From contig NZ_PVEO01000014.1 in assembly GCF_002973595.1 (NCBI RefSeq), forward strand, positions 1 through 55,584: 55,584 nucleotides of DNA, given 5' to 3'. The notes under the pieces are model-generated. The model did no database searches. It saw nothing but the letters and a program-made list of their open reading frames with translations, and was not told where the DNA came from. Shown here one piece after another: positions 7,103 through 16,308 of this stretch (positions are counted from its first letter, which is position 1; every line of letters begins with the position of its first letter). A program made the position numbers and the translations under genes. Source of the DNA: Jejuia pallidilutea (GTDB lineage: Bacteria; Bacteroidota; Bacteroidia; Flavobacteriales; Flavobacteriaceae).

Positions 7103-8065
7103 ATGAATATTGATGTACTCATCAGCAACTTAACAAATCCTGTTCTTTTATTTTTTATTCTTGGAATATTGGCAACAGCTTTAAAGAGCGATTTAAAAAT
7201 TCCTGAAAACTCCTCTAAATTTATCTCGCTTTACCTTCTTTTTGCTATTGGCTTTAAAGGCGGACAAGAACTTTCTCATAGCGCATTTAATTCTGAGATT
7301 TTATACTCTATTATTTTTGCAATACTACTCTCTAGCTTAGTGCCTATTTATACTTTTTTTGCACTTAAAAAAAAGGTTGGCGTGCCAAATGCAGGGGCTA
7401 TAGCAGCAGCGTATGGCTCTGTTAGCGCCGTTACTTTTGTTACTGCTGTATCATTTTTAGAGCAACAAGGTGTTACTTTTGGCGGGCACATGGTAGCTAT
7501 TATGGCTATTATGGAATCGCCTGCCATTATTGTTGGTGTAATTTTAATAATGCTATACGATGCTGGTAAAAAAACCGATAAATCTATAGGGTCTTTAATA
7601 AAGCATTCGCTTACTGGAGGTAGTGTTTTAATGCTTATTGGAAGCTTGGTAATTGGCCTAATTGCTGATGCAAATCAAGCTAGAGGTATAGAGCCTTTTA
7701 CTACCGATATTTTTAAGGGATTCCTTTCGCTTTTCTTATTAGAAATGGGAATGGTTACTGCTAAACGTATACAAGGTTTTAAAAAGTACGGACTATTTTT
7801 ATTTGCTTTTGGGATTATAGTGCCTTTAATTAATGGCTTAATTGTAGCCTATTTAAGTGGTTTTATTACCGAAAGCCCTGGTAACAGATTGTTATTTGCT
7901 ATCCTTGGCGCGGGTGCGTCTTACATTGCGGTTCCTGCAACTATGAAACTGGCAGAACCACGAGCAGATGCTGGTATTTACATACCTATGGCTTTAGGGA
8001 TTACCTTTCCGTTTAATATTACATTAGGCATGCCCATTTATTATGCTTTTATACAAATGATGTAG
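7103..8065 (+). CDS. sbtA: SbtA-type sodium-dependent bicarbonate permease
   Basis: SbtA proteins import bicarbonate with sodium across the inner membrane. The 320-residue product is almost entirely hydrophobic, with about ten membrane helices arranged as two inverted halves. Family-like features are an N-terminal NLTNPVLLFFILG, the FAIGFKGG segment (about residues 49-56), the GSVSAVTFV stretch near 105-113, MAIMESPAIIVG near 136-147 and the matching second-half LGAGASYIAVPATM near 267-280. Length fits (cyanobacterial SbtA is slightly longer). It is followed by a bidirectional terminator. No SbtB (PII-like) gene is next to it. Divergent LysR and convergent carbonic anhydrase support a role in inorganic-carbon uptake. 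Confidence 0.85.
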   Translation: MNIDVLISNLTNPVLLFFILGILATALKSDLKIPENSSKFISLYLLFAIGFKGGQELSHSAFNSEILYSIIFAILLSSLVPIYTFFALKKKVGVPNAGAIAAAYGSVSAVTFVTAVSFLEQQGVTFGGHMVAIMAIMESPAIIVGVILIMLYDAGKKTDKSIGSLIKHSLTGGSVLMLIGSLVIGLIADANQARGIEPFTTDIFKGFLSLFLLEMGMVTAKRIQGFKKYGLFLFAFGIIVPLINGLIVAYLSGFITESPGNRLLFAILGAGASYIAVPATMKLAEPRADAGIYIPMALGITFPFNITLGMPIYYAFIQMM

Positions 8066-8091
8066 TTTTTAAAAACCCTTATAACTCCAAT

Positions 8092-8138
8092 AAAAAAAGG
8101 CGGTCTTACTATAATTTATGTAAAGACAGCCTTTCTTA
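8092..8138. terminator. Bidirectional terminator between sbtA and the carbonic anhydrase gene
   Basis: AAAGGCGGTCTTAC (8096-8109) pairs with GTAAAGACAGCCTTT (8120-8134), with an A-run on the left (T-run on the minus strand) and pyrimidines on the right. It sits between two convergent genes. Confidence 0.7.
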
Positions 8139-8156
8139 AGTTTTAAGTTTAAATGT

Positions 8157-8801
8157 TTAATCGAACTCTAGTCTAAACATTTGGTCTAAATGTTCTGTAC
8201 TTTCCATAGTTACCTTTAAGTCTTTTATAACCCCATCGCTAAGTCCGTACACCCAACCATGAAGTTGTAAGTCCCAGTTGTTTTTCCAAGCTTGTTGCAC
8301 TATTGATGTTTTAGCCAAATCGTAAACTTGTTGTTTTACGTTTAATTCTACTAAACGATCAAAACGTTTTTGTTCGTCAGAAATTTTATCAAGTTCTGTT
8401 TTGTTGCTTTTATAAACCTCTTTAATATTTCTTACCCATTTATTTATAAGACCAATAGATTTATTTTGCATTGCAGCATGCACGCCTCCACACCCATAGT
8501 GCCCACAAACAATAACGTGTTTTACTCTTAAATGGTTCACTGCATAATCTAAAACACTTAGCATATTCATGTCGGTATGTACAACCATATTGGCTATGTT
8601 TCTGTGTACAAAAACTTCGCCAGAGTGCGTTCCGGTAATTTCGTTTGCTGGTACTCTACTATCGGCACAACCAATCCATAACACAGGTGGTTTTTGTAAT
8701 TCTGCTAATCGAGTAAAGTAATCCTTATCTTCCTCTAACTTTCTTGCAACCCAAGCTTTGTTATTGGACAATAACTTTTGATAATAATCATTTTCAGCCA
8801 T
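8157..8801 (-). CDS. can: Beta-class carbonic anhydrase
   Basis: It catalyses reversible CO2 hydration to bicarbonate in the cytoplasm. At 214 residues it is a typical bacterial beta-CA. The zinc ligands are visible as Cys45 and Asp47/Arg49 in GCADSRVP, and His101 and Cys104 in HYGCGG. It follows the SulP gene by 11 bases and is presumably cotranscribed, a SulP-carbonic anhydrase pairing also known from other marine flavobacteria. It balances CO2 and bicarbonate after import. Confidence 0.95.
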   Translation of the reverse strand: MAENDYYQKLLSNNKAWVARKLEEDKDYFTRLAELQKPPVLWIGCADSRVPANEITGTHSGEVFVHRNIANMVVHTDMNMLSVLDYAVNHLRVKHVIVCGHYGCGGVHAAMQNKSIGLINKWVRNIKEVYKSNKTELDKISDEQKRFDRLVELNVKQQVYDLAKTSIVQQAWKNNWDLQLHGWVYGLSDGVIKDLKVTMESTEHLDQMFRLEFD

Positions 8802-8812
8802 AGTTTTATATT

Positions 8813-10678
8813 TTAATATTTATCTTTAATGTTTGCTTTTACCCAATTCAAGCATTCCTCAAATCTATTAAAAATGTGTTCTTCTGGAACAAAATCAGGA
8901 ATAATATCAATCCGCTCCATCATGTAACGTGGTTGTTTGGGTAAACCAACAAAGAGTACTTCTACACCGTTTTTTTGTAAATCTTGCAACATATCTTCCA
9001 TAGCATACAAGCCAGATTGATCCATATACTGCATTCGGGCCAACCTCATAATTACAATTTCGGCTGTATTAGGAATTTGAGCTACAAGTTGTTGGAAATC
9101 GCTTGTAGAACCAAAAAACAATGGCCCTTTAACGTGCTTAATAAACACTTCTTCTTTTAAATTATTAGGGAATTCTTTTTCATCTGCCCAAGCCTCTTCT
9201 TCTTTTAAGGAGGTTATTCCAGAGCGTTCACCCGTAATATCACCAATTTTTTTCATAAACATTAAAGATGCTATTACCAAACCTATGCCTACGGCGTATA
9301 CTAAATTCCAGAATGTTGATAGCACCAAAACAGTTAACATAATTAAAACTTCCATGCTAAATTTAACTGGGCCAATCTTTACATCTTTAGGTAAATTAGG
9401 AATCGCTTTTAAGCCTTTATAATCCATAACACCAATACCTACCGTGATTAAGATTCCTGCTAAAACCGCAGCTGGAATTTTTGATGCTATTGGGCCTAAA
9501 CCTAATAGAATAATAAACAACAGCACACCAGCTATCATACCAGATAGTTTTGTTTTACCTCCAGAAGTAATATTTACTACGGTACGAATGGTTGCTCCTG
9601 CCCCAGGTATACCCCCAAAAACGGCAGCTATACTGTTGCCTATACCCTGCCCAACTAACTCTTTATTAGGTTTATGCTTTGTTTTGGTCATGTTATCGGC
9701 CACAACACTTGTTAGTAACGAATCTATAGCCCCTAACAAGGCCAAGGTTAACGCTGTAAAAACATATGGTGTTACACTACTTAATTTAAACTCGGTAAAT
9801 ATTTCGAGATTAGGAACTGGCAACCCGCTAGGAATTTCTTCAATAGGTCTGTAGCCAAGGTTGAAGCCAACGGCAATGCCAGACATTACTATTAATGCTA
9901 CAAGCGTGCTTGGTACTGCCTTGGTAATGCGTTTAAACCCATAAATAATGATAATAGTACCTAAAGCTAAGATTAACTCTAACCAATTTATGTTTTGCAA
10001 AGCTCTTGGTATAGCCTTTATAGCACCTAAAGCACCTGAAGCCTCTTTTGCCGCTAGAGTTTGAGATTCCTTTAAAACAGCATCTTGTGTAATTTCATCG
10101 GCTCTATTTATGGTTTCTTTAAAATTTTCTAGAACTAATATGCCTTCTCCTGCCTCATCTTTAAGAATGTTTTCTAAAATTACCTCTTGTGCCTGTGCCT
10201 TAAACGTATTTACAAACTCCATGTCTTCCTTTGGGTAGTATCCTAAAGAGGGTAATATTTGGGTGAGTATAATTATAACGCCTATAGCCGTCATAAATCC
10301 CGAAACAACGGGGTATGGGATATATCTAATATACATGCCTAATTTTAATGCTCCAAGACCAATTTGCATTAGTCCTGCGAGTAAAAACACTGTGAGTATG
10401 GTAGGAAGTGCTTTGTTTACATCGCCATCATTAGCAGCAATAATACCTGCAATAATTACCATACTTACAGCTGTCATTGGTGCTGTAGGGCCTGAAATTT
10501 GGGTATTTGTACCACCAAAAAGGGCTGCAAAAAAACTAATAAAAATAGCACCGTAAAGTCCTGCTGTAGGTCCTAATCCAGAGGACACACCAAAAGCGAG
10601 CGCCAAAGGTAGCGCCACAATTCCTGCTGTAATTCCGCCAAAGGCATCTCCTTTTATGTTTGTAAACAAGTTCTTCAT
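8813..10678 (-). CDS. SulP family anion transporter with STAS domain, probable bicarbonate transporter
   Basis: This 621-residue protein has the SulP layout: a hydrophobic core of about 12-14 helices (residues about 10-480, including ISGPTAPMTAV near 62-72 and the GGIPGAGATIRT segment near 355-370) and a C-terminal STAS domain (about 510-615). SulP proteins carry sulfate, bicarbonate (BicA) or other anions. Coupling to a carbonic anhydrase 11 bases downstream favours bicarbonate. Unusual is a soluble insertion of about 70 residues (about 150-225, rich in Glu, Ala and Lys) between membrane segments. An inverted repeat lies 19 bases upstream of the start. Confidence 0.9.
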   Translation of the reverse strand: MKNLFTNIKGDAFGGITAGIVALPLALAFGVSSGLGPTAGLYGAIFISFFAALFGGTNTQISGPTAPMTAVSMVIIAGIIAANDGDVNKALPTILTVFLLAGLMQIGLGALKLGMYIRYIPYPVVSGFMTAIGVIIILTQILPSLGYYPKEDMEFVNTFKAQAQEVILENILKDEAGEGILVLENFKETINRADEITQDAVLKESQTLAAKEASGALGAIKAIPRALQNINWLELILALGTIIIIYGFKRITKAVPSTLVALIVMSGIAVGFNLGYRPIEEIPSGLPVPNLEIFTEFKLSSVTPYVFTALTLALLGAIDSLLTSVVADNMTKTKHKPNKELVGQGIGNSIAAVFGGIPGAGATIRTVVNITSGGKTKLSGMIAGVLLFIILLGLGPIASKIPAAVLAGILITVGIGVMDYKGLKAIPNLPKDVKIGPVKFSMEVLIMLTVLVLSTFWNLVYAVGIGLVIASLMFMKKIGDITGERSGITSLKEEEAWADEKEFPNNLKEEVFIKHVKGPLFFGSTSDFQQLVAQIPNTAEIVIMRLARMQYMDQSGLYAMEDMLQDLQKNGVEVLFVGLPKQPRYMMERIDIIPDFVPEEHIFNRFEECLNWVKANIKDKY

Positions 10679-10696
10679 ATATCAAATAATATTAAT

Positions 10697-10731
10697 CCAT
10701 TTTATTAGAAATAGTTATTTTAATAAAATGG
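10697..10731. promoter_or_regulatory. Inverted repeat upstream of the SulP gene
   Basis: CCATTTTATTA (10697-10707) and TAATAAAATGG (10721-10731) are perfect 11-base arms with a 13-base spacer, beginning 19 bases upstream of the SulP ATG. It could be an operator or a leader hairpin. No run of T follows, so a terminator is unlikely. Confidence 0.4.
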
Positions 10732-10830
10732 TTATAGTTTCCGAAGTTAACCTAATTTTTAAAAAATCAAAAATTGATTTATAAAGTTTGTTTACAAACA
10801 CCTAAACCATACAACTACGCCTTATAATTA

Positions 10831-10862
10831 CAAAAACTTGCAATTTTACAAGAAATTGCAAG
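10831..10862 (-). terminator. Terminator after the dabB-dabA-usp unit
   Basis: On the minus strand CTTGCAATTT (from 10862) pairs with AAATTGCAAG (to 10837) around a six-base loop, followed by TTTTTG. It separates the dab unit from the sulP-can unit. Confidence 0.7.
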
Positions 10863-10929
10863 CTTTTATTTTACTATTTACCCTTAACGCCTAGGCATTA
10901 AGTAGTTTTGAAGTAGAATCTATAATAAA

Positions 10930-11439
10930 TTATAAAACTAATTCTTTCCGCTTTTGCGAAACTAAACGTAATGGTAAATCCTTTAGAATATTTGATGTAT
11001 TATTTTTAGATGCCACTAAAACCGCAATATCATTTTTTTTATATAAAACATTCGTAATATGATCTCCCATAAAATTGAAGTTTTTTTGTTTTCTCTTACC
11101 TATAACAACTATATTAGGTTTAGTTTTATTAAGTTTATTTTCTATTTCGGTTTTAACATTGCCAATAGCAAATGATGTTTTGACATTAACTTTTACATGA
11201 TTTGACAAAGGCGCTACTATGGCTTTAATTTTATTAGTAACATCTATATAATCTCTATTTATTGAACGCATAGCAGATAATTGGCTATCGGTATTTACTA
11301 TTTCGGTTGGTTTTTTTACAGCAAAAAACTCATAATCGGCATTTATTTCTTCTGCCAATTTAGCCGTATAGCTAATTATTTCATCGGTAGGAGCATTTAA
11401 GTCTAGAAGTACTAATACCTTATTTTTATTCTTTTTCAT
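10930..11439 (-). CDS. Universal stress protein-like protein
   Basis: This 169-residue soluble protein has the Rossmann-like UspA pattern: KVLVLLDLNAPTDEIISYTAKLAEEI at the start and a central PNIVVIGKRKQKN strand near 110-125. The usual ATP-binding GxxGx9G(S/T) signature is not intact. It lies 17 bases after dabA and before a terminator, so it is the last gene of the dab unit. A link between Usp-like proteins and carbon transporters would be inference; it may regulate or sense the energy state of the pump. Confidence 0.65.
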   Translation of the reverse strand: MKKNKNKVLVLLDLNAPTDEIISYTAKLAEEINADYEFFAVKKPTEIVNTDSQLSAMRSINRDYIDVTNKIKAIVAPLSNHVKVNVKTSFAIGNVKTEIENKLNKTKPNIVVIGKRKQKNFNFMGDHITNVLYKKNDIAVLVASKNNTSNILKDLPLRLVSQKRKELVL

Positions 11440-11456
11440 AGCAATTTTTAATCAGG

Positions 11457-13823
11457 TTAGTTAATATCTATATTTGTGACTTTAACATTTTCAATTTTCA
11501 CTTTAGAAACGTTAATCTTTTCTGGATGCCAATTGAAGTTTTTCGTGTAAGTTCTAATTGTATTTTTATCACTACTATCCATAACCTTTAAATACATCCA
11601 TTCATTATCTAAAAGCATTTGTAAGTGCTTATTTTTTCTTAAGATAGACTCCACACGCTCTAAAGGCGCATGAATTATTGTAGTTAATCGCAATGGTTGG
11701 TGGTACATATCCGTATCTGTTGATTTAAGGGACTGTAATGGTAATCCCATTTTTAAATCGCCACCATTACCTTGAACCACCCCATAATGACCTGTAATAT
11801 TATGGGTTACTTTAGAGCCACCACCAAATTTATCATTATCAACCGTACTGAAATAGTAATGATTGTTAATCCATTGGGTTACTACCATTGGACCGCCCAT
11901 TATGCCTTCTAGAGCTTTTCCTTCTGGATCTAACTTCCAATTGTAAGAGTGCATAAAACATCTGCCATCTAAGTTACTAGATGCCGTTAATTTTCTAGAA
12001 CCAACTATAAAAGCTGCATTTTTAGCCAATCCCCATTCTGGTCTTGTTTCTCCCCAATTTATAGATTTGGCTTGTGCTAGTGCTATGCTTCCAGACGTAA
12101 CACCTAGCCTTTCAGCTGTGGCTGTTTCTTGGGCTTTTAGTAAATTATCTTTTAATGCTTTTAAAGACATTTTATGTGTTTCTGGAACTTGATTATCAAA
12201 CAACTCTATTTCGTCTGTAGTGGTGTTATGCTCAGCACCAACAAAAATGGTGCTTTTCGGAATGTTTATATTGTGCGCTTTCGCTAAAACCCGTCTTACA
12301 TCTTTATCGTTTGCTAAAGTAGCTAACAATCTTGCGTTATGCCTCCCAGGATTCGCTGCGCAAGCCCCACAATCTAAACTTGATGCAAATGGATTGTTAG
12401 CAGTTTTACTACCATGGCCTACAAATAATACTAATGGAGCAAATTGCTCCCATCCCATTAGGTCGAACCCTGATTTTACAATAGCTACTTTTTCTTCGAG
12501 TGCAATTGCTTTTTGTGTAGTATCGTTATAAGTAATTTGTGGTTCACAAAACGATTCGTATTCATTTTTATCATTCTTTAATTTTAAAAATACTTTAGGC
12601 ATAAAAGATTGTGCTACAAGCGACAAACCATAGAATGCCCCAGAACCTTCCACAAACCCAAAGGACGATGGCAACATGTTCTTAAGGCGTTTTAAAATGC
12701 GCGTTTTAGATGTAGCTACCTTTTTGTTTCTTTTAAAAGCCTCATCTTTAACAGATGTATTTTCGAGAGGCGCTTCTGTTATTTTATAAGGAGATCCCAC
12801 AATTGGAGGGCAGGACTTTACACTAATGTCTTCTTGATAATGTTGATAATCGGCAGCAATTCCAAAAAAGCCAGCATAACCAAAAGTTTCATAATTTCCT
12901 GAAGCTTCTACATGACGGCGGATGAGTTCCGATCGTGTATCGATACAAAATACCATTTGTGCATCTGGTAGATCTGCTTTATTTTCTAATGTGTTTTGAG
13001 CTGCTTGACTTGCTAGATTTAATGTAAGTTTATCTTGAAATGTCTTCTCCCATGCCTTTAACCAAAGGTGCTTTAACTTTGTATCTGGCGTATCTTCTTT
13101 AGGTTTTTTATCAACTTCTAAAGAAAACCCTAAATGGTTTGCAATGGTTAAACGTACAGCTAGATAATCTTCTATAGTTATAGGAAATTGTTGTTGCCAT
13201 ACCGTATTGGTGTTTGTTCTGTGCTTTATGTATCCTGTCCACCCTGGTAAGGCAGATATGTGTGCTGTAAACAATTCGTTGTAATTAGAAATGTTGTGTG
13301 CACTCAACACCTGTTCTATGGCATCTACGCTATCGTCTGGCACATGCTTTAAACTTGGTTTGCCTATGTCCTTATCATAACTTGCTAAGGCTTTCCATGC
13401 TTTAAAAAAGCCTTTTTCTTTATTAGGCATTTGCCATTCGGCCATACCTTCATCCATAAAAACCGCCAACCATTTCGTCATAATCACATCTAGCTTAGAT
13501 TGTGGTTGTGATGTTTTTTGTGGCGCATTCTCCATCTGGTTTAAATATGCCTCTGGATTATCGTAGTATTCTGCTTCGCGTAAAATACCTTCTAAAATAG
13601 ATTTATCTATATGATTGTTTTCCAGCGCTGTTCGGTAAACAGATGCACTTGGATAGGACTTTGACTTTAAATAATGTTCGGCTTCCTTTACAGCGTTTTC
13701 AAAAGACAACTTCTCGTAACCTGATAATGGATTAGAAGCTACAAAAGAATACAACGGCCACGTAGTACCAATGCGTTGAGAAGCGGCTTCTATACTTAAA
13801 AGTATTTGTTCTCTTTTTGTCAT
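11457..13823 (-). CDS. dabA: DabA, beta-carbonic-anhydrase-like subunit of the DAB inorganic-carbon pump (DUF2309/UPF0753)
   Basis: DabA with membrane partner DabB forms a cation-coupled system that converts CO2 to bicarbonate unidirectionally and so accumulates inorganic carbon. The 788-residue length matches the family. The zinc site resembling a beta-carbonic anhydrase is visible: FCIDTRSE near 290-297 (Cys and Asp) and LFVGHGS plus LDCGACAANPGRHNAR near 465-495 (His and Cys). It follows dabB by 3 bases, so the two are translationally linked. In autotrophs the pair feeds RuBisCO; no RuBisCO gene is seen here. Confidence 0.92.
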   Translation of the reverse strand: MTKREQILLSIEAASQRIGTTWPLYSFVASNPLSGYEKLSFENAVKEAEHYLKSKSYPSASVYRTALENNHIDKSILEGILREAEYYDNPEAYLNQMENAPQKTSQPQSKLDVIMTKWLAVFMDEGMAEWQMPNKEKGFFKAWKALASYDKDIGKPSLKHVPDDSVDAIEQVLSAHNISNYNELFTAHISALPGWTGYIKHRTNTNTVWQQQFPITIEDYLAVRLTIANHLGFSLEVDKKPKEDTPDTKLKHLWLKAWEKTFQDKLTLNLASQAAQNTLENKADLPDAQMVFCIDTRSELIRRHVEASGNYETFGYAGFFGIAADYQHYQEDISVKSCPPIVGSPYKITEAPLENTSVKDEAFKRNKKVATSKTRILKRLKNMLPSSFGFVEGSGAFYGLSLVAQSFMPKVFLKLKNDKNEYESFCEPQITYNDTTQKAIALEEKVAIVKSGFDLMGWEQFAPLVLFVGHGSKTANNPFASSLDCGACAANPGRHNARLLATLANDKDVRRVLAKAHNINIPKSTIFVGAEHNTTTDEIELFDNQVPETHKMSLKALKDNLLKAQETATAERLGVTSGSIALAQAKSINWGETRPEWGLAKNAAFIVGSRKLTASSNLDGRCFMHSYNWKLDPEGKALEGIMGGPMVVTQWINNHYYFSTVDNDKFGGGSKVTHNITGHYGVVQGNGGDLKMGLPLQSLKSTDTDMYHQPLRLTTIIHAPLERVESILRKNKHLQMLLDNEWMYLKVMDSSDKNTIRTYTKNFNWHPEKINVSKVKIENVKVTNIDIN

Positions 13824-13826
13824 AAC

Positions 13827-15272
13827 TTATTTGGTTTTAAAGGAAATTACAGATTTGTTTAATGGTTGAGACACATTCATAAGCTTTACATAAAGCCATG
13901 GTATTTTTCGATATATACCCGAAAGCATAATGTGGAATGCTATAAGAAATACAATGCCAAAAATTATATGTACTGCTGTTAATTCTACAGCTACATTTGC
14001 CATTGGCATATCGTACATTAGTAAGGTTACACCATTAAATACTAAGGCATAAACCCCAACTCCTGCAATTATTAATATTGGTGTAATGATTAGTTTTGTT
14101 ACACCAGCTACGTTGGCATGATTTAAAATATTATAAACCACTTGCCCAACAGTAATGGCTACAATAAATGTTAAAAATAATCCGCTATCTAATGCTATAC
14201 CTTTACCAGTTAAAAAACTAAAGAACACACCGCCTAAAATTGCAGATAGTGTAATAACTACTGCCTGTAAGGGTTTAATTATAATTGTTTCTGGTGGCTT
14301 TGGCAATGCGTTTTTAACTTCTTCGCCTGCTGTTAAAAATAAATAGGCCTTATAAAACCCGTGAAGTATTAAATGCGTAATAGCTGCTGAGAAAAACCCA
14401 AGCCCACACTGCATTACCATAAAACTCATTTGAGCAATGGTAGAACACGCTAACTTTTGCTTTACATTAACCTGAAGCAGTTTACTAAATTGCGCTACTA
14501 TTGCGGTTACACCTCCAATAATAAATATGAGCAATAATATATTTGCCTTAAAAAGTACTGGTGCAAATAAGGTAAGTAGTATTCCTGCACCATTTACAAA
14601 ACCTGCATGCATTAGGGCAGATGCAGGTGTAGGAGACGTCATTGCCGATAACAACCATCTGTGAAATGGAAATATGGCCGACTGAATAATAGCGGCTGTT
14701 AGAATAAATAACGAAGCTAAAGTAATTTGCCACTGCACAGCGCTTTCTAAATTCAGTAGAATTTCGGTTCTAGAAAATGCGCCTGTGGTAAAAACCAGTA
14801 TTGCAATACCTAATGCAAAACATAGTGTGCCGCCATAATAATTTGTTCGTGCAAATTTAGAGGCGTGTTTTGCCTCTTTCCATTCTGAATCGATACCTAT
14901 GAGTTTAGACATAATGGCTCCCATTAAAAACCAGAACAGTACCATTAATACCACATGGTTTGACACAACAAACAACATTACAGATAATGAAAATGCCAAA
15001 CACAGTAAAAGAAACTTATTTTGGTACTTAAACCCTTTCATGTAGTTAGCTGAGTACATTTGCACTATACCGCTAAAAAATGAAACCACAGCGTAAATAA
15101 CAATACTAAAGCCGTTAATGTGAATCCACCCGCCTAATCGCCATGATGGAAAAGCAGAAAAGTAATAAACAATTAATCCTGCGCTTAGTAAAAATATAAA
15201 CCAAGTTAGTGGAATTAAAACTTTTGATAGTGTAGATCTTTTGTTTAATTGATCTAATGGATTTGCTTTCAT
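13827..15272 (-). CDS. dabB: DabB, NuoL/MrpA-like membrane subunit of the DAB pump
   Basis: This polytopic membrane protein belongs to the proton-translocating NADH-quinone oxidoreductase subunit L/Mrp antiporter superfamily (Proton_antipo_M). It presumably supplies cation coupling to DabA. I start it at the ATG at 15272 (MKANPLDQLNKRSTLSKVL, 481 residues); a longer frame from 15341 adds a charged segment that looks untranslated. About 14 membrane helices are visible, with the conserved FPFHRWLLSAMTSPTPASALMHAG region near 220-245, including the His and Lys/Pro-rich loop of this superfamily. A strong terminator precedes it at 15444-15478, so the dab unit has its own promoter in between. Confidence 0.9.
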   Translation of the reverse strand: MKANPLDQLNKRSTLSKVLIPLTWFIFLLSAGLIVYYFSAFPSWRLGGWIHINGFSIVIYAVVSFFSGIVQMYSANYMKGFKYQNKFLLLCLAFSLSVMLFVVSNHVVLMVLFWFLMGAIMSKLIGIDSEWKEAKHASKFARTNYYGGTLCFALGIAILVFTTGAFSRTEILLNLESAVQWQITLASLFILTAAIIQSAIFPFHRWLLSAMTSPTPASALMHAGFVNGAGILLTLFAPVLFKANILLLIFIIGGVTAIVAQFSKLLQVNVKQKLACSTIAQMSFMVMQCGLGFFSAAITHLILHGFYKAYLFLTAGEEVKNALPKPPETIIIKPLQAVVITLSAILGGVFFSFLTGKGIALDSGLFLTFIVAITVGQVVYNILNHANVAGVTKLIITPILIIAGVGVYALVFNGVTLLMYDMPMANVAVELTAVHIIFGIVFLIAFHIMLSGIYRKIPWLYVKLMNVSQPLNKSVISFKTK

Positions 15273-15443
15273 AAGAAATAAAAATCTTTTTTTAGTTTTA
15301 TTTGAATGCTTCGGAAAACCTATTTTTCCTTGACAGTGCAAATTTTAAAAAACTATTCCATTGATTTTTATTTATATATTAAATGAATAACATAAAATAT
15401 TTTTATAATTAAGCCTAAACCTTTGTGTGTGTTGGAATATCAC

Positions 15444-15478
15444 AAAAAAAAGGTTTCGAATTTGAAACCTTTTTTTTT
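15444..15478. terminator. Bidirectional terminator after batE
   Basis: AGGTTTC (15451-15457) pairs with GAAACCT (15464-15470) and both arms extend into A7/T8 runs. It ends the Bat operon coming from the right and separates it from dabB. Confidence 0.85.
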
Positions 15479-15545
15479 AATTAATTCAACTTCAATTTTT
15501 AATTTCAACTGAAAATTGGGGTGCATTATTACTGTAAAGGTAAGT

Positions 15546-16307
15546 TTAAAACGCTTTTAAAAGCTTAATATCTTCAGAAGGAATCCATCCTGTTTTCCCA
15601 TCAGAGAGCTTTATTTCTTTCCAATTATTTACAGTATCAAGTACCTGAACCTTAGTACCTTCGTGAAGCCTAAAAGACTCTTCGCTTCTTAAATTTGGCT
15701 CAGTCTTTACTTGAGATTCTTGAGCAAATACAATAGCTGGATTCTCTTTTTTATCTAATTCAAATTTATTGAAAGCAAATGCTAACGAGATACATAAAAA
15801 CAGTAAACATATTATGCTTGTTATAAAGGTAATACGCTTTTTAAGAGACGAATACGAAAAGTAATATAGCAACACCAAAACCACATAAACAATTGCAAAG
15901 GCTACCGCGATTTTTGCCCACACATCAAAACTAAAAGTTTTGGTCATGCTTTTTATTAACTTAGAAAATCCCACTTCTGGAACATTTTCTATGGCATCTA
16001 TGGTCATGTTATTGGCATAATCTAAATTATTTTTTATGTCCTTATCATTAGGATTTAAAAGGAGCGCCTTTTCAAAGTAATAAATGCTTGGTGCTATATT
16101 ATTTAGCTTATAATGTGCATTTCCTAAATTATAATACAGTTCTGCCGAATGTGTATCGGTTTCTAAAACAGCCATATATTTATCTATAGCCTCGGCATAT
16201 TTCCCCTGGTTGTACAATGTGTTCGCTTCATTAAAAAGCGTATTGTTTTGGGCCTCGACGCTTACGAAGCTTAACAGTACTATTACTATATATGCAACAT
16301 GTTTCAT
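15546..16307 (-). CDS. batE: BatE, TPR and SH3-like domain protein
   Basis: This is the last Bat gene. From the ATG at 16307 it has 253 residues and a signal peptide (MKHVAYIVIVLLSFVSVEAQ). Residues about 25-110 contain two to three TPR units (LYNQGKYAEAIDKYMAVLE, ELYYNLGNAHYKL), a membrane segment lies near 135-155 and another near 165-185, and the C-terminus (about 195-250) is a bacterial SH3-like domain ending WIPSEDIKLLKAF. The longer start at 16328 would overlap batD and is less likely. batD ends one base upstream, indicating coupled translation. Confidence 0.88.
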   Translation of the reverse strand: MKHVAYIVIVLLSFVSVEAQNNTLFNEANTLYNQGKYAEAIDKYMAVLETDTHSAELYYNLGNAHYKLNNIAPSIYYFEKALLLNPNDKDIKNNLDYANNMTIDAIENVPEVGFSKLIKSMTKTFSFDVWAKIAVAFAIVYVVLVLLYYFSYSSLKKRITFITSIICLLFLCISLAFAFNKFELDKKENPAIVFAQESQVKTEPNLRSEESFRLHEGTKVQVLDTVNNWKEIKLSDGKTGWIPSEDIKLLKAF

Positions 16308-16308
16308 C

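Noticed and set aside
15273-15341. Upstream extension of dabB
   Set aside because: It encodes a charged segment unlike the hydrophobic start of the family; the ATG at 15272 is preferred.
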